Assembly (NCBI RefSeq): GCF_900130055.1
Contig: NZ_FQXU01000004.1
Location: 372,001-436,000 of the forward strand
Origin: Clostridium intestinale DSM 6191
GTDB taxonomy: Bacteria > Bacillota > Clostridia > Clostridiales > Clostridiaceae
DNA length: 64,000 bases
Direction: 5' to 3'
In this document: piece after piece, positions 36,976-46,811 of the stretch
Layout: the number at the start of each line of letters is the position of its first letter
How positions within the stretch are numbered: the first letter of the stretch is position 1
Notes under the pieces: generated by a model
Databases searched by the model: none
What the model was told of the DNA's origin: nothing
Seen by the model: only the letters and a program-made list of their open reading frames with translations
Program-made: the position numbers and the translations under genes

Positions 36976-37386
36976 TTGAGTACTTTTGGAGAAAGATTTA
37001 AAACACTTAGATTAGAAAAAAATTTAAAGCAAGAAGAATTAATTAATGACTTTAATAATAAATATCATTACTCTTTTACTAGATCAGCAGTTTCTCAATA
37101 CGAAAACAATAAAAGAATTCCAGAGATAGATGCATTAAAAGATTTTGCAAACTATTTTAACGTTAATTTAGATTATCTTATAGGTAATTCAGATATTCGT
37201 AAAGTTGAATCAAATTCAACCGTATATAAATCTAAAGTTGATGGTAAGGTAATAGAGATTGAAATATCTAAAAATCACCTTCATAAATTATCAGATAAAG
37301 AGGTACAAAATCTTATAAATCAACTTAAAGCTGTTGGGTTTGATGTAGAAACACTAATTAAAAACGCCAAAGAACCTACAGAATAA
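36976..37386 (+). CDS. XRE-type helix-turn-helix repressor
   Basis: A 136-residue phage-repressor-like protein. Helix-turn-helix at about 5-65 (FGERFKTLRLEKNLKQEELI, SAVSQYENNKRIPEIDALKD, YFNVNLDYLIG). The likely start is TTG 36976, with AGGAGGTG before it; the ATG at 36958 overlaps that site. It is divergent from the replication genes, as expected of a lysogeny repressor. Confidence 0.85.
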   Translation: MSTFGERFKTLRLEKNLKQEELINDFNNKYHYSFTRSAVSQYENNKRIPEIDALKDFANYFNVNLDYLIGNSDIRKVESNSTVYKSKVDGKVIEIEISKNHLHKLSDKEVQNLINQLKAVGFDVETLIKNAKEPTE

Positions 37387-37634
37387 TTATTTATCTGTTA
37401 TAGTTTATTATCAATCTAAATCTGAAAAAGTATTGCTAAAAAGTTACAATTCTTCAGATTTAGATTCTTTTATTATAATTTTCTTAATTTTTCCTCCATA
37501 TATTTACATTTGTTAAATGTTTATGTAATATTATATAAAACCATATAAGTTTATTAAATTTTTAACAACCTTTCTATGTTCTATAAAAATAGATATTTAG
37601 AACATTACTTCACATTTAGTTGGGGGGAATTGTA

Positions 37635-37799
37635 ATGTTAGAGGAAAACATCTTATCAATTAAAATTAATGGAATCGTTGTATATGAGAAAGCAAAGGAT
37701 ACAAAATATATACAGAAAGAAGAAAATATTATCATTGAAGAACACTCGCTTAATTCAAATAAATCAGATCCAGTGGTGTTACCACGCAAAAAAGTATAG
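37635..37799 (+). CDS. Small hypothetical protein, 54 residues
   Basis: The frame starts MLEENILSIKINGIVVYEK and ends PVVLPRKKV. GGGGGGA lies 7 bases before the ATG and a strong terminator follows the stop directly, so this is a real single-gene unit. No family recognised. Confidence 0.55.
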   Translation: MLEENILSIKINGIVVYEKAKDTKYIQKEENIIIEEHSLNSNKSDPVVLPRKKV

Positions 37800-37800
37800 T

Positions 37801-37848
37801 AAAAAGGCTCTATTACTGGGATTAATCCGAGTAATAGAGCCTTTTTTC
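37801..37848 (+). terminator. Rho-independent terminator resembling that of tRNA-Leu
   Basis: Stem AAAAAGGCTCTATTAC / GTAATAGAGCCTTTTT with loop TGGGATTAATCCGA... It is closely similar to the hairpin at 55634-55678, and both are followed by TTTTGGTG...GCCGATG on the plus strand. Confidence 0.9.
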
Positions 37849-38411
37849 TAAAATTCTTTTGGTGAGAGCCGATGTAGATTTTATAAATATCACTAGATAT
37901 TTATTAAGCCTCAAATTTTTTGAAGACACTTGTTTTGTACGGGTCAATTAATTATTATATTAAGTCATGGTAAATATAATATAGAAATGTAGACTGAATG
38001 TAATAAATAAAGATACAGTTTTGTCCTCATGTATTTTATTTATGCGAGTTTTCCAGCAATGGTACTTATTTTACCTACTTCATTTTCTTCGCATCACTTT
38101 GAAACCACTATACCAATTTTAATCCTTTCATTGAGTCTATTTTCCTAAAGCTTCATCTCTTCATCTGTAGATTTCATAATAAAACCTCCCATTTGATTAC
38201 TTTATGAAAGTATACCAAACCGAAGGTTATTTTTCATGACGTCATTTCTTTCACCTCTTATTAAACACCTCTTCAAAGTTAAAATTTAATGTATTAATAT
38301 AATAAAGGATTGGAGTAAAGATGTATGTTCGTCCTTCTCCAATACTACTAAGATATGATAACATATTTTTTGTATATTATCTTGTATATAAATTAAGTAC
38401 CTGTACTGATT
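37849..38411. other. Intergenic region with a decayed small gene
   Basis: This 563-base gap holds a degenerate reading frame on the minus strand (38040-38177, listed separately). I see no other gene or clear promoter. Confidence 0.4.
38040..38177 (-). pseudogene. Degenerate small gene with two in-frame stops
   Basis: GGGAGG precedes an ATG at 38177. One frame reads MKSTDEEMKL, TAG, ENRLNERIKIGIVVSK, TGA, CEENEVGKISTIAGKLA, TAA. The good ribosome site and coherent hydrophilic sequence on both sides of each stop suggest a decayed gene of about 45 codons. Confidence 0.4.
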
Positions 38412-40241
38412 CTAATTTAAAAAATAAGTATCTATTTCATGTTTAAGTTCTTCATACCCAAAATGTTTTGTTATATCAGTTGTAGAATTTGCTTCTACTT
38501 GTATAAAAGAAACATTCATATCATCATACCCATACTGTATAACCTTATCCTGTTTTGGGTATATAATTATAACTTCCTCTACAATTCCTCTTTTGGTTTT
38601 ATTCCTGCTTTTCTTTTCCTTATCGTAGTAGCCAAAATTATAATAATCCTTCGCTTGTTCTATAGCTCTAGAAGGTCCATTTTTGCTTTGGAGATTTCTG
38701 CTCATACAGCATTTTACTTCAATAACAATAGAGCTTAATAACTCCTCAGTTTCATTATCAAATAGACCTAAAATAATATCTGGCTTATAGTGTCTTCCAT
38801 TCATTCTTACAAAATCACTTATGTTCTTTCCTATGATTGTTGTATTAGCCTCAACTTCTTTTTCATAAGCGAGCTCCACTCTTAAATTATCTTTTATCAA
38901 GATAATTGGCTTATTGGTTATAATTTCACCATTAAATAATTCTTCATCCATATTATCTGCTAGCCACCCACTTTTCCACTCAAATCCAAAATCCTTTAAT
39001 ATACTTATAATTAATGACACTGAATAATACTCAAAAAGTTTGGATGTCTTTTTACTTGGAAAATAAGGTTTTCTACTTTCAGGATCATTTTTTTCTATAG
39101 CTAAAATATTAAAATAAAAATCATAAACTTGATAGTATCTGTTATCTCTCAGTAACTTTTGTGATGGTTTTAATGCTGTGCTAATATATGTTATTTCATT
39201 TAGCCAAGTTTCATTAACATATGTTAGTAGTATACTTTTTATTTTTTTTAAATTAGTGAGTATATCAGTTATAAAGGCATCATGTTCTTGTAATTTATTA
39301 ATATCATCTTGTAAAAATTTAAGTTCTCTTCTTTTACTCTCTTTATGCTCCTTACTAACAACTCTGTCACTTTTCAATATATTGTAACTCAACTCATTAT
39401 CTTGATATATATTTTTTTTATTATTGATTATAGATTTTGAATTAGATTTAATTATTGTATATCTATTTTCAATGAAAAGAACCATTTCTAATGTCTTTTC
39501 AAGTATTTGCTTTATATAGCAATTTTCTAATATATTACTATCGAGAAAAGAATGCTTTTCAAGCACAATATCTGGAGTATATATATTTTTATTTTTGCTT
39601 AGTCCTTTTGTACACAACCATCTTTGACTTTTTACATCTTGCTTTCTTACATAATACTGTTCTCTATATCCTTTTTTTATATCTGTAAGAGGATCCTTAA
39701 TTATACTGGATACACTATTAATAACATTTTCAATATTATTACTAATATAAAAATACATTTTGTTTAAAGAATATTCTTCATCTCCATATATATTCTTTTG
39801 TCCCGCCATCCTCTGTATATATAAATTTTGTGATAAACCAGTCATAACTGTTTCAAGATATTTTCTTATATTAATTAGTCCTTCCCATGTTACTGATTTT
39901 GAATTAATAAAGTATAGTCCTTTATATGTCTTTGATTTAGTTAACACATTAATACCATAATAACCAGGCGTAAGCATACTATCATGATCTTCGGCTTCCG
40001 ATATAGTTATTAATCCATCACTTGGATGTATCTGCAAGGGATATTCTGAAATACTACTATCAATTTCCAGAATAGCATTCTTATCATCACTTTCAAACTC
40101 TACCGCAATTTTACTATACTCATCAAATGCTACAACCACATCCCCTAAATCTTCTTTTGTAGTATCATCTATAATTAAATACTTTGTATTAGTTAGTATC
40201 TCATTCCCATAGAAGACATAAAAAGTTGCTTTAGTTTGCAT
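38412..40241 (-). CDS. DUF2357/PD-(D/E)XK nuclease, McrC-like partner
   Basis: A 609-residue protein (from ATG 40241, with AGGAG 9 bases before; ATG 40247 is only 3 away). The N-terminal part is DUF2357-like. The C-terminal nuclease core shows a PD-(D/E)XK set: Asp490 in YKPDIILGL and Glu510/Lys512 in VIEVKCC (611-residue numbering), then the helix RAIEQAKDYYNFGY. It overlaps the end of the McrB-like gene, so the two are translationally coupled. It is the likely DNA-cutting subunit. Confidence 0.8.
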   Translation of the reverse strand: MQTKATFYVFYGNEILTNTKYLIIDDTTKEDLGDVVVAFDEYSKIAVEFESDDKNAILEIDSSISEYPLQIHPSDGLITISEAEDHDSMLTPGYYGINVLTKSKTYKGLYFINSKSVTWEGLINIRKYLETVMTGLSQNLYIQRMAGQKNIYGDEEYSLNKMYFYISNNIENVINSVSSIIKDPLTDIKKGYREQYYVRKQDVKSQRWLCTKGLSKNKNIYTPDIVLEKHSFLDSNILENCYIKQILEKTLEMVLFIENRYTIIKSNSKSIINNKKNIYQDNELSYNILKSDRVVSKEHKESKRRELKFLQDDINKLQEHDAFITDILTNLKKIKSILLTYVNETWLNEITYISTALKPSQKLLRDNRYYQVYDFYFNILAIEKNDPESRKPYFPSKKTSKLFEYYSVSLIISILKDFGFEWKSGWLADNMDEELFNGEIITNKPIILIKDNLRVELAYEKEVEANTTIIGKNISDFVRMNGRHYKPDIILGLFDNETEELLSSIVIEVKCCMSRNLQSKNGPSRAIEQAKDYYNFGYYDKEKKSRNKTKRGIVEEVIIIYPKQDKVIQYGYDDMNVSFIQVEANSTTDITKHFGYEELKHEIDTYFLN

Positions 40242-42237
40242 ACCCATACACTCCTAATTCCCTTGCTTTTCTAATTATTTCTTTTTTAGTAACTTTAAAG
40301 TCACTAATTCTTACTGCTTCCTCAGAACTAAAAAATTCATATAAATTACTATTTGTAGGTTCTTTACTTTCACTATCCTTAATGGTACCTATAAGCTTTC
40401 CATATTTTTTCTCTGCACCTTTAATTTTTGTTATTAGCCTTTGTTTTATTTGAAGATCAAAAGCTTCTCTCTTTAGGATAGTTTTAGTTCCATCTAAGTT
40501 AGAGGGAATATTCAGTAAATATTCAGCTATTTTTTTAGTTATTCTAAAAGATACACCTTTTTGATTATCAACTTCATTCAATAAACTATGTAAATCATCC
40601 AAAAACTTAATTTCTTCATCTGTATACGCCTCTGACCAATTTCTTTTAACTGTCCATGATTGATATTCCTCTTCGCTGGCACAACGTGAAAAATCTTTAT
40701 CTTCCATTTTAATATTTTTTAATTCTTTAACTTCTTTCTGGAATTTTACTAGATTTTCTTTCTTAAGATTTATTATATTTGCTCTATCAAGAAGTCTGTC
40801 AGAAAAATCTTTTGTAGTTTCATCTGTATTTACAGTCCCTATAAATTTAACATTATCCTTTATTATTATTGAAGGGGGGTACGACTGTTTGTTTATACAA
40901 TGTGTTGAAGGATTATATAGAAATAATCTTCTATCCTCAGGCTTTCTTTCTAATAACGATATAAAAGGAGAAAACCAATATTCTACTTGCGAAAGGTTCA
41001 TTTCATCAAAGACTACTACATGCATTGAATTTGGATTATCCTTAGCATGTAATAAAAATTCACTAAGACCTGTCTCAGATGGAATGAATAACCCAGTTGC
41101 ATTATTCAAATATCCAAGTAAATCCCCTGGCTCTGTAAATGATGGGCTTATTGGAAGAAATAATAGGGTGTCTAATTGTTCCGAACACTTTAGCATTTTA
41201 GCATATGCAGTAGCTAGCTCTGATTTTCCTGTTCCTGACATACCAGATAATATTGTTAGTGGATTAGTTTTCACGCAAGTATGTAAGTTAATTAGGTCTT
41301 CTTTTGAATAACATAAATTATTTCTTAATGTAAATTCTTTAAAATCATCTATAAACATGCTTTCTTTTACATTAATTTCATTACCTTCACTTTCAGTACT
41401 TTCATTATTTTTATTTAATATAATTTCACCCATTATTGGATCAGTTAAACTCTCTACTTTTCCATTTTTCTCTAAATTATAAAGAGCATTTTTTTCTATA
41501 AAAATCACTTGTACTCCACTAACTTCTATTATTTTCCCATCCATTTCACTGTTTTCTATATCTATTTTCACACGTTTTATCCTATTATCGAATTTTTCAC
41601 ATATCCATCCTGTTCCATCAGAAGATTTCGTCCATTCAGGAAAATTAAAATATATATAGTTATTACACATAATATGTTCTGGAGGATACATTTGCTGAGA
41701 ATAATTGCTTAGTATAATGCTACTACCCTCAACTATTTTCTTTTGAAATTCTGAATTGCTAATTTCTACTATAGGTATAGTAATAAACTCTGTATCTTCA
41801 TCAACTTTTATATCAGATTCTACATTTACTACAACTGCATTTTTGTATGGTTTATCACTTAATTCTTTATGAGTAAAATTTATTTTAGGTCTAAATACAA
41901 TTAGCTTGTCCTTCAATTTGTCATATATCATCTGTTTTTTCTGATCTAAATTCTGTGTCAATTGGTAAGTGTACGGGATAAGCCAGCTGCTTTGGGAATT
42001 ATCTATACCTATATATAACGGGTTTACTATATCAGGGTCTATTAATTCTACTACAGGTTCTGGATCTATACTTAATGGTTTTATATAAAAAATAACGCTA
42101 TTTGAATTTTTCAATGTGGTCACAGCTTTCTGTTCATCACCTGATGGGTAAAATTGTTCATTTTCAGCTAATACTCCTACCATATAACATTGATTTGATC
42201 TTATCAATTTATTTTTATTCTCTTGGGACATAGTCAT
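40231..42237 (-). CDS. McrB-like AAA+ NTPase
   Basis: A 668-residue protein. The first 300 residues are an uncharacterised N-terminal region that probably recognises DNA or another signal. The motor follows: Walker A SGMSGTGKSEL near 331-341, Walker B VVFDEMNLSQVEYWF near 400, and sensor GTVNTDETT, which matches the NT.D region that confers GTP preference in McrB. It would power the nuclease encoded downstream. GAGGTG lies 6 bases before the ATG, which directly follows the stop of the coiled-coil gene. Confidence 0.85.
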   Translation of the reverse strand: MTMSQENKNKLIRSNQCYMVGVLAENEQFYPSGDEQKAVTTLKNSNSVIFYIKPLSIDPEPVVELIDPDIVNPLYIGIDNSQSSWLIPYTYQLTQNLDQKKQMIYDKLKDKLIVFRPKINFTHKELSDKPYKNAVVVNVESDIKVDEDTEFITIPIVEISNSEFQKKIVEGSSIILSNYSQQMYPPEHIMCNNYIYFNFPEWTKSSDGTGWICEKFDNRIKRVKIDIENSEMDGKIIEVSGVQVIFIEKNALYNLEKNGKVESLTDPIMGEIILNKNNESTESEGNEINVKESMFIDDFKEFTLRNNLCYSKEDLINLHTCVKTNPLTILSGMSGTGKSELATAYAKMLKCSEQLDTLLFLPISPSFTEPGDLLGYLNNATGLFIPSETGLSEFLLHAKDNPNSMHVVVFDEMNLSQVEYWFSPFISLLERKPEDRRLFLYNPSTHCINKQSYPPSIIIKDNVKFIGTVNTDETTKDFSDRLLDRANIINLKKENLVKFQKEVKELKNIKMEDKDFSRCASEEEYQSWTVKRNWSEAYTDEEIKFLDDLHSLLNEVDNQKGVSFRITKKIAEYLLNIPSNLDGTKTILKREAFDLQIKQRLITKIKGAEKKYGKLIGTIKDSESKEPTNSNLYEFFSSEEAVRISDFKVTKKEIIRKARELGVYGYAN

Positions 42238-43602
42238 TTAAATCACCTCGTACTTATTTTTAATTAGAGATATTGTTTCAATTAATTTTTTTTCATCATG
42301 TACTGAAATTGAATCTACAATTACTATTCCATTCTTAATACAATACTTTTTTATATTCATTAGCTCTCTTGTAGATACTCCTTCTCTTTGTATAAATAAT
42401 TTTTTTATAGTACTAATTTGCTTTTTCCAGTTATCAATATGGATAAACTCAACTTCCCCAAATATAATTTTTGCAACTTCAATATGCATACAATATATTA
42501 CACCAAATATTTTTTCATCTACTTCATTAAGCTGAAAATTGTATTTGTAGTATAGCTCTGTACTGGTTATTTTATCAGTATAAGTTTTTATTTTTTCTCT
42601 ACATTCTTTTAATTCACTATTTAATAAATCATTTTTACTTTTCAAGTCTTTTACAGACTCAGCTAAAAAGTTGTTTCTATTACACTGTATGTCCATTTGT
42701 TCTTTGACTTTATTTATTTCTTCTTCACTTTTCATATTGGCTTTTACTTCGCTTTTTAACTTTTGAATAATTTCCTTATTCTCCTTATCCTTATCCTTCC
42801 CCGCTTTCGATAGTTTTTTATAGTCATCATTTAACTTATTTACTTTATCTTTAATTTCTCTCAATTCTTCTAAACTTTCTTTACTGCCATTCATACTTTC
42901 TTTTTCAAATAATGATACTAGATAAAAAAGAATATCAAAATCTAAATTTATTAGTATTTCTTTATTTACACCATTGTGAGTTCTTATGTATTCAAACTTC
43001 ATAAATGTATTGTTATCTTCGTTATTGTCTTCTAATTTATTGAATAAATCTACTATGCTCCAATTTTTAATATCATCTATATTTTCTACAGTTGACTTTA
43101 ATAAGTTCGATTTTATAGCTTTAAGAAAGTACTTTTTTATATCCTCAAAAATACTTTCTCCCAAATTATTTAATAGTTTAGAAGAGTATTCTATAATTTC
43201 ATTTTCGTTATTAAATTTAAAGTCAAAATCAAATATGTATTTTTTATTGTTTATATTATCATTAATTAATTCTATATATTTGTTTTCATCAGGATATTTT
43301 ATTAAAAGGTTTGCAAATTTTACATAATCAGGTATTTTATTTATATCCTTATTAAGTGTTATAAAAAATTCTTTTTCGTTTAGAGATTCCCATTCCTCTA
43401 CTTTATGCCGCATTAAAATAGCCGTAAATGGATTTTGAATTCCTTTAGACTGTCTAATTGTATGGTTTGTTCTAACTATTGTTTTTATCTTTGTTTTCTT
43501 AAAATCCAAGTTTTTAGTTCTAACATTACAATTAAAAAACTTTAATATATCATTTACCTCTATATCATCGGCTAAATTCATATACATATCAATTTTATTC
43601 AA
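42238..43602 (-). CDS. Coiled-coil protein of the McrB-like system
   Basis: A 454-residue protein with a TTG start directly after the stop of the small upstream gene. An N-terminal region of about 230 residues of unknown fold leads into a long coiled coil (about 240-345, SLEELREIKDKVNKLNDDYK and on). A C-terminal globular part (DEKIFGVIYCMHIEVAKIIF; ISTIKKLFIQREGVSTREL) follows. Family not recognised. Its strict coupling to the McrB-like gene argues for a sensor or scaffold role in the same complex. Confidence 0.7.
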   Translation of the reverse strand: MNKIDMYMNLADDIEVNDILKFFNCNVRTKNLDFKKTKIKTIVRTNHTIRQSKGIQNPFTAILMRHKVEEWESLNEKEFFITLNKDINKIPDYVKFANLLIKYPDENKYIELINDNINNKKYIFDFDFKFNNENEIIEYSSKLLNNLGESIFEDIKKYFLKAIKSNLLKSTVENIDDIKNWSIVDLFNKLEDNNEDNNTFMKFEYIRTHNGVNKEILINLDFDILFYLVSLFEKESMNGSKESLEELREIKDKVNKLNDDYKKLSKAGKDKDKENKEIIQKLKSEVKANMKSEEEINKVKEQMDIQCNRNNFLAESVKDLKSKNDLLNSELKECREKIKTYTDKITSTELYYKYNFQLNEVDEKIFGVIYCMHIEVAKIIFGEVEFIHIDNWKKQISTIKKLFIQREGVSTRELMNIKKYCIKNGIVIVDSISVHDEKKLIETISLIKNKYEVI

Positions 43603-43836
43603 TTAGGTATCTTCCCTTCTAACTTTATTTATAAGTTCTAACCTTTTCTTTCCACACTTATGAATAATTACAGCCTTAAATCCGCTATTTGTAAATATTT
43701 TTTCTTTATTATTTTTTAAAATTGAGTTAATCTTTTCAATCATATTTTCTTCATTGATTTCATTTCTCCAATAGCTATCAATAATAGAGTTTAAAGCAAT
43801 TCCTATCTCATTAATATTTTTATAATATGTATTTAT
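43603..43836 (-). CDS. Small protein with a non-AUG start, first gene of the McrB-like operon
   Basis: The frame has no ATG, GTG or TTG near its 5' end. AAGGGGGG is followed 6 bases later by ATA (43836), or directly by ATT (43842), so translation probably begins at one of these. About 78 residues: NTYYKNINEIGIALNSIIDS then WRNEINEENMIEKI, ending CGKKRLELINKVRRED. The text resembles the short clostridial TIGR04540 family, recalled from memory. Its stop directly abuts the next start (TAATTG). Confidence 0.6.
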   Translation of the reverse strand: MNTYYKNINEIGIALNSIIDSYWRNEINEENMIEKINSILKNNKEKIFTNSGFKAVIIHKCGKKRLELINKVRREDT

Positions 43837-44169
43837 TTGAATCCCCCCTTAATTAAATCTGGATAAAATTTGGATAAATATTGTATTGTAATTGTATCAT
43901 ATTTTTGTTTAAATTGTTATATTTAGACTATATAATTATAAATTTACATACAATAAATTTTTATCCAATAAAAACTTTTGTAATTAAGGCTTCATAGTTA
44001 TTGAGAAATAAGTAGTTTCGTGGAAATGAGATAATATAATTTTGGATTAATATGATATAATTAACTTATAATTGTAAAATAAAGTTATAGAAATAGGTAG
44101 TAATTTGATGATTATTAATAAAGTGGACAAACTTGGAATTTGTCTTTGAAAAGGAGATAGTTATTAACT
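43837..44169. promoter_or_regulatory. Divergent control region with TGGATAAA repeats
   Basis: TGGATAAA occurs at 43860 and 43871, exactly one helical turn apart, and inverted (TTTATCCA) at 43970-43977. They lie just upstream of the McrB-like operon and could be a repressor site. GATACAAT on the minus strand near 43900 is a possible -10. No gene is present. Confidence 0.45.
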
Positions 44170-44598
44170 ATGAATAAACAAATAAATGATATGAATGTAC
44201 TTGATTTTGGGCGCTTAATAAGTATGATGTCTATTGACACACCAATCTCTATTGAATTTGATAAGAATTATGGACAAAAAGAAAAGAGATGGTAGACTTG
44301 TCAACGTGAACACCTTATTATTTGGTGTCTTCATCACCCAACTCAAGGTATTGTTGGGTTTAAACATGAATCAAATAATAGTTCAAGAGTCATGTATAAT
44401 AAATTTGGACGTCCAGAAACATTACTCTGGTTAGCAGAATCACTTGGCGAAGATAAAAAAGTTCTTTTAGAGATTGTAACTGAAATTAAAAACATCAAAA
44501 ATTGTAGAAGTGCATACGCTAAATTCAGAAGAAAAATTTCATTTGATAGGATTTTAGAATTAATTGAAAGGTATAATTTGGGGATCTATGCTAACTAA
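44170..44598 (+). pseudogene. Gene interrupted by one in-frame TAG
   Basis: From ATG 44170 (AAGGAG upstream) 41 codons run to a TAG at 44293-44295. The same frame continues for 100 codons without a stop (TCQREHLIIWCLHHPTQGIV, FGRPETLLWLAESLGEDKKV, FRRKISFDRILELIE) to TAA at 44598. The reading across the stop (EKRW-stop-TCQREHL) looks like one protein of about 141 residues. I do not recognise the family. The next 300 bases hold more broken frames. Confidence 0.65.
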
Positions 44599-44911
44599 TT
44601 TGAAATTTAGGGTTGAAAACATAAATAGTAATTTGACGATTCAGTTAAGATTAATTTATAGCAATAATGGCAAACTCCAAAATAGAAAGTACAATGGAGA
44701 TAAAAGAGAAAATGAAGTATTTTTTCTATGATGAATCCGAATATAGAAGAAGATTAACAAAAGATATCCTTTCAGCAGATAATTTCGTTGAAAACTTTGT
44801 TGCTAATATTGTGGTATATTGGAAAAAGCTTGTATTACAATTTGGGATAATACTTCCACGTGTTATTTGTTTCGAGATGAATTAATGGTATTGAAGATAT
44901 TTAGAGGAGAT

Positions 44912-45895
44912 ATGAATGATATGAAAAATATGTATATTATTGGAAATGGTTTTGATGTTGCACATGGACTTCATACGGACTATTGGACGTTTAGAATATA
45001 TCTTGAGGAGAATTATCCAGAATTTTTAATAGAGTTTGAAAAGTTGTATGGCATTCAGCAATTAGACGACACAGAACCTTGGTATTCCAAAAAAACTCAA
45101 GAAATATGGAACAAATCTGTTAATAAAGATCTTTGGAGTGCATTTGAAGAGTCGATGGGGCATCCTGATATCACTGATATGCTTAATTTCTCTTCCTGTA
45201 TTCTTGATGACATGGATTTAGATGGAGGAAATATTGGGATTCGAGATACAATGGACGTTTATTGGCGAGAACAGTTCGGTTTTGTAAATTTACTACAGAA
45301 TTATCTGAAAGAATGGATTGAGCAGATTGATACTAGTAGAATTCTTCCTAGGAAGAATGAGTTAATAGGTAATGATGAAGACTTGTTTTTGAACTTTAAC
45401 TATACTGATGTGCTAGAGCATGTATATAAAATTGAAGACGTTACACATATTCATGGAAGCATTGAGAGCGTTTCAGACATCTCACCGATTATGGGACATT
45501 GTAATAAAGCTGAAAGTGAGAAACATCGTAAGTGGGCTAAAGAAGCAGATGAAGAATATGATGAAGGTGAGTCAAGCATTCAAAGTGCAGTAGCTGATTA
45601 TCTGGAGGCATTATTAAAAGATACTAACTCAATAATTAATTTTCATAGTAGTTTTTTTAGAAGTTTAAATAAAATAGAACATGTTATAATAATCGGTTGG
45701 TCAGCTGGAAGCGTTGATATTCCATATTTATTGAAAATCAAAGAGTGTGTTAGAAGAGATACAAAATGGACAGTATATTATTATAATGATGAAGCATATG
45801 CTAAGCTTAAGAATGCATTTGATGAAGTCGAAATTGATGGAAATTATGAAGTAGAGTATGTACAGACTGATGAGTTTTGGGATAATGCATTGTAA
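44912..45895 (+). CDS. AbiH-family abortive infection protein
   Basis: About 327 residues. The start YIIGNGFDVAHGLHTDYWTF is the AbiH hallmark, with LFLNFNYTDVLEHVY and ITHIHGSI-type THIHGSIESVSDISPIMGH later and IIGWSAGSVD near the end. AbiH confers phage abortive infection in lactococci; the mechanism is unknown. AGAGGAG lies before two candidate ATGs, 44912 and 44921. The frame also stays open back to 44819, apparently into remnants of a previous gene. Confidence 0.85.
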   Translation: MNDMKNMYIIGNGFDVAHGLHTDYWTFRIYLEENYPEFLIEFEKLYGIQQLDDTEPWYSKKTQEIWNKSVNKDLWSAFEESMGHPDITDMLNFSSCILDDMDLDGGNIGIRDTMDVYWREQFGFVNLLQNYLKEWIEQIDTSRILPRKNELIGNDEDLFLNFNYTDVLEHVYKIEDVTHIHGSIESVSDISPIMGHCNKAESEKHRKWAKEADEEYDEGESSIQSAVADYLEALLKDTNSIINFHSSFFRSLNKIEHVIIIGWSAGSVDIPYLLKIKECVRRDTKWTVYYYNDEAYAKLKNAFDEVEIDGNYEVEYVQTDEFWDNAL

Positions 45896-46811
45896 CCAAG
45901 AAAAGGGACATGTTTTTAATAAAAAATACATGAGAGCAACGGTTTAGAATTGCCCCTAGCATAAATTTTCTACTTCATTTTGGGGGAGAATTCCAAGAAC
46001 CCCATGTGATCCCTTGGATTTATAGTACTCTCGATATAATCAAAGACAGAAAGTTATAGCTACTGAAATTAATGATAGGGTTAAGGGGAGTTCCTTCCTT
46101 CTTGAGATAAGTTTGGCCACTCATTGATCGATATGAACTATACATTTATAACATTATACATACAAATTCCAATTTGTAGCATTTATTAACCAAATACTAT
46201 TTCTAATATTGTGCAAATAAAATTAAATATAAAGTTATAAGAATGTCGTATTATTTAAATAAATTTACGCTATTTTTAGTTCGCATCTTAGAAATATTAT
46301 AGATTATTGAAAATTTATTCATAATAAAAACTGAAATAGATTTAAACAACTTAAACCTATCTCAGTCGTAGCTTAATTTAGCAAATTAAGCTATCCCTAA
46401 TCCAATTCTCTTTTAGTAGCTGCTCAGCTACATTATTATCTTGTCCATAGTCTTAGATATTAATACCTTATTCTATAATTTATTTATATTATTCTTTTAT
46501 GAATAACACTAGTTTGTTTTCACTTTTTTATAAAATCCAGTATATTTTAAATTTTTCTAATTATTTTGATTTTAGAACCATTCACAATATCTAAAAACTT
46601 ATATGATTAAAATCAAATATTTTTCTGCTCAATAACTACTTTTAAGGTGATTTAATTTTTTTAGTATTTATTAACATCTTATCTACTAATTATTTTTTAA
46701 TCTCTCTTTCCCTTCAGATATTATTTGTTCATTCTATTTAACTTTTATTAACACTATTTATCTATGCATAGTTATTCATTATTTTATAATCAGTACACCT
46801 TATAATTGTAT
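45896..46811. other. Long non-coding stretch with inverted repeats
   Basis: A 916-base region without an intact gene. Its first 250 bases look like decayed coding DNA but I could not name it. CTGAAATAGATTTAA pairs with TTAAACCTATCTCAG at about 46331-46366, and AGCTTAATTT / AAATTAAGCT forms a perfect inverted repeat at 46371-46393. These may be terminators or remnants of a mobile element. Confidence 0.45.

Noticed and set aside
44667..44885. 72-residue ORF as a gene
   Set aside because: No ribosome binding site; it lies in a decayed stretch before AbiH and overlaps an in-frame extension of that gene.
45896..46260. Insertion sequence remnant
   Set aside because: Some fragments look like old coding DNA, but I could not find terminal repeats or a recognisable transposase motif.
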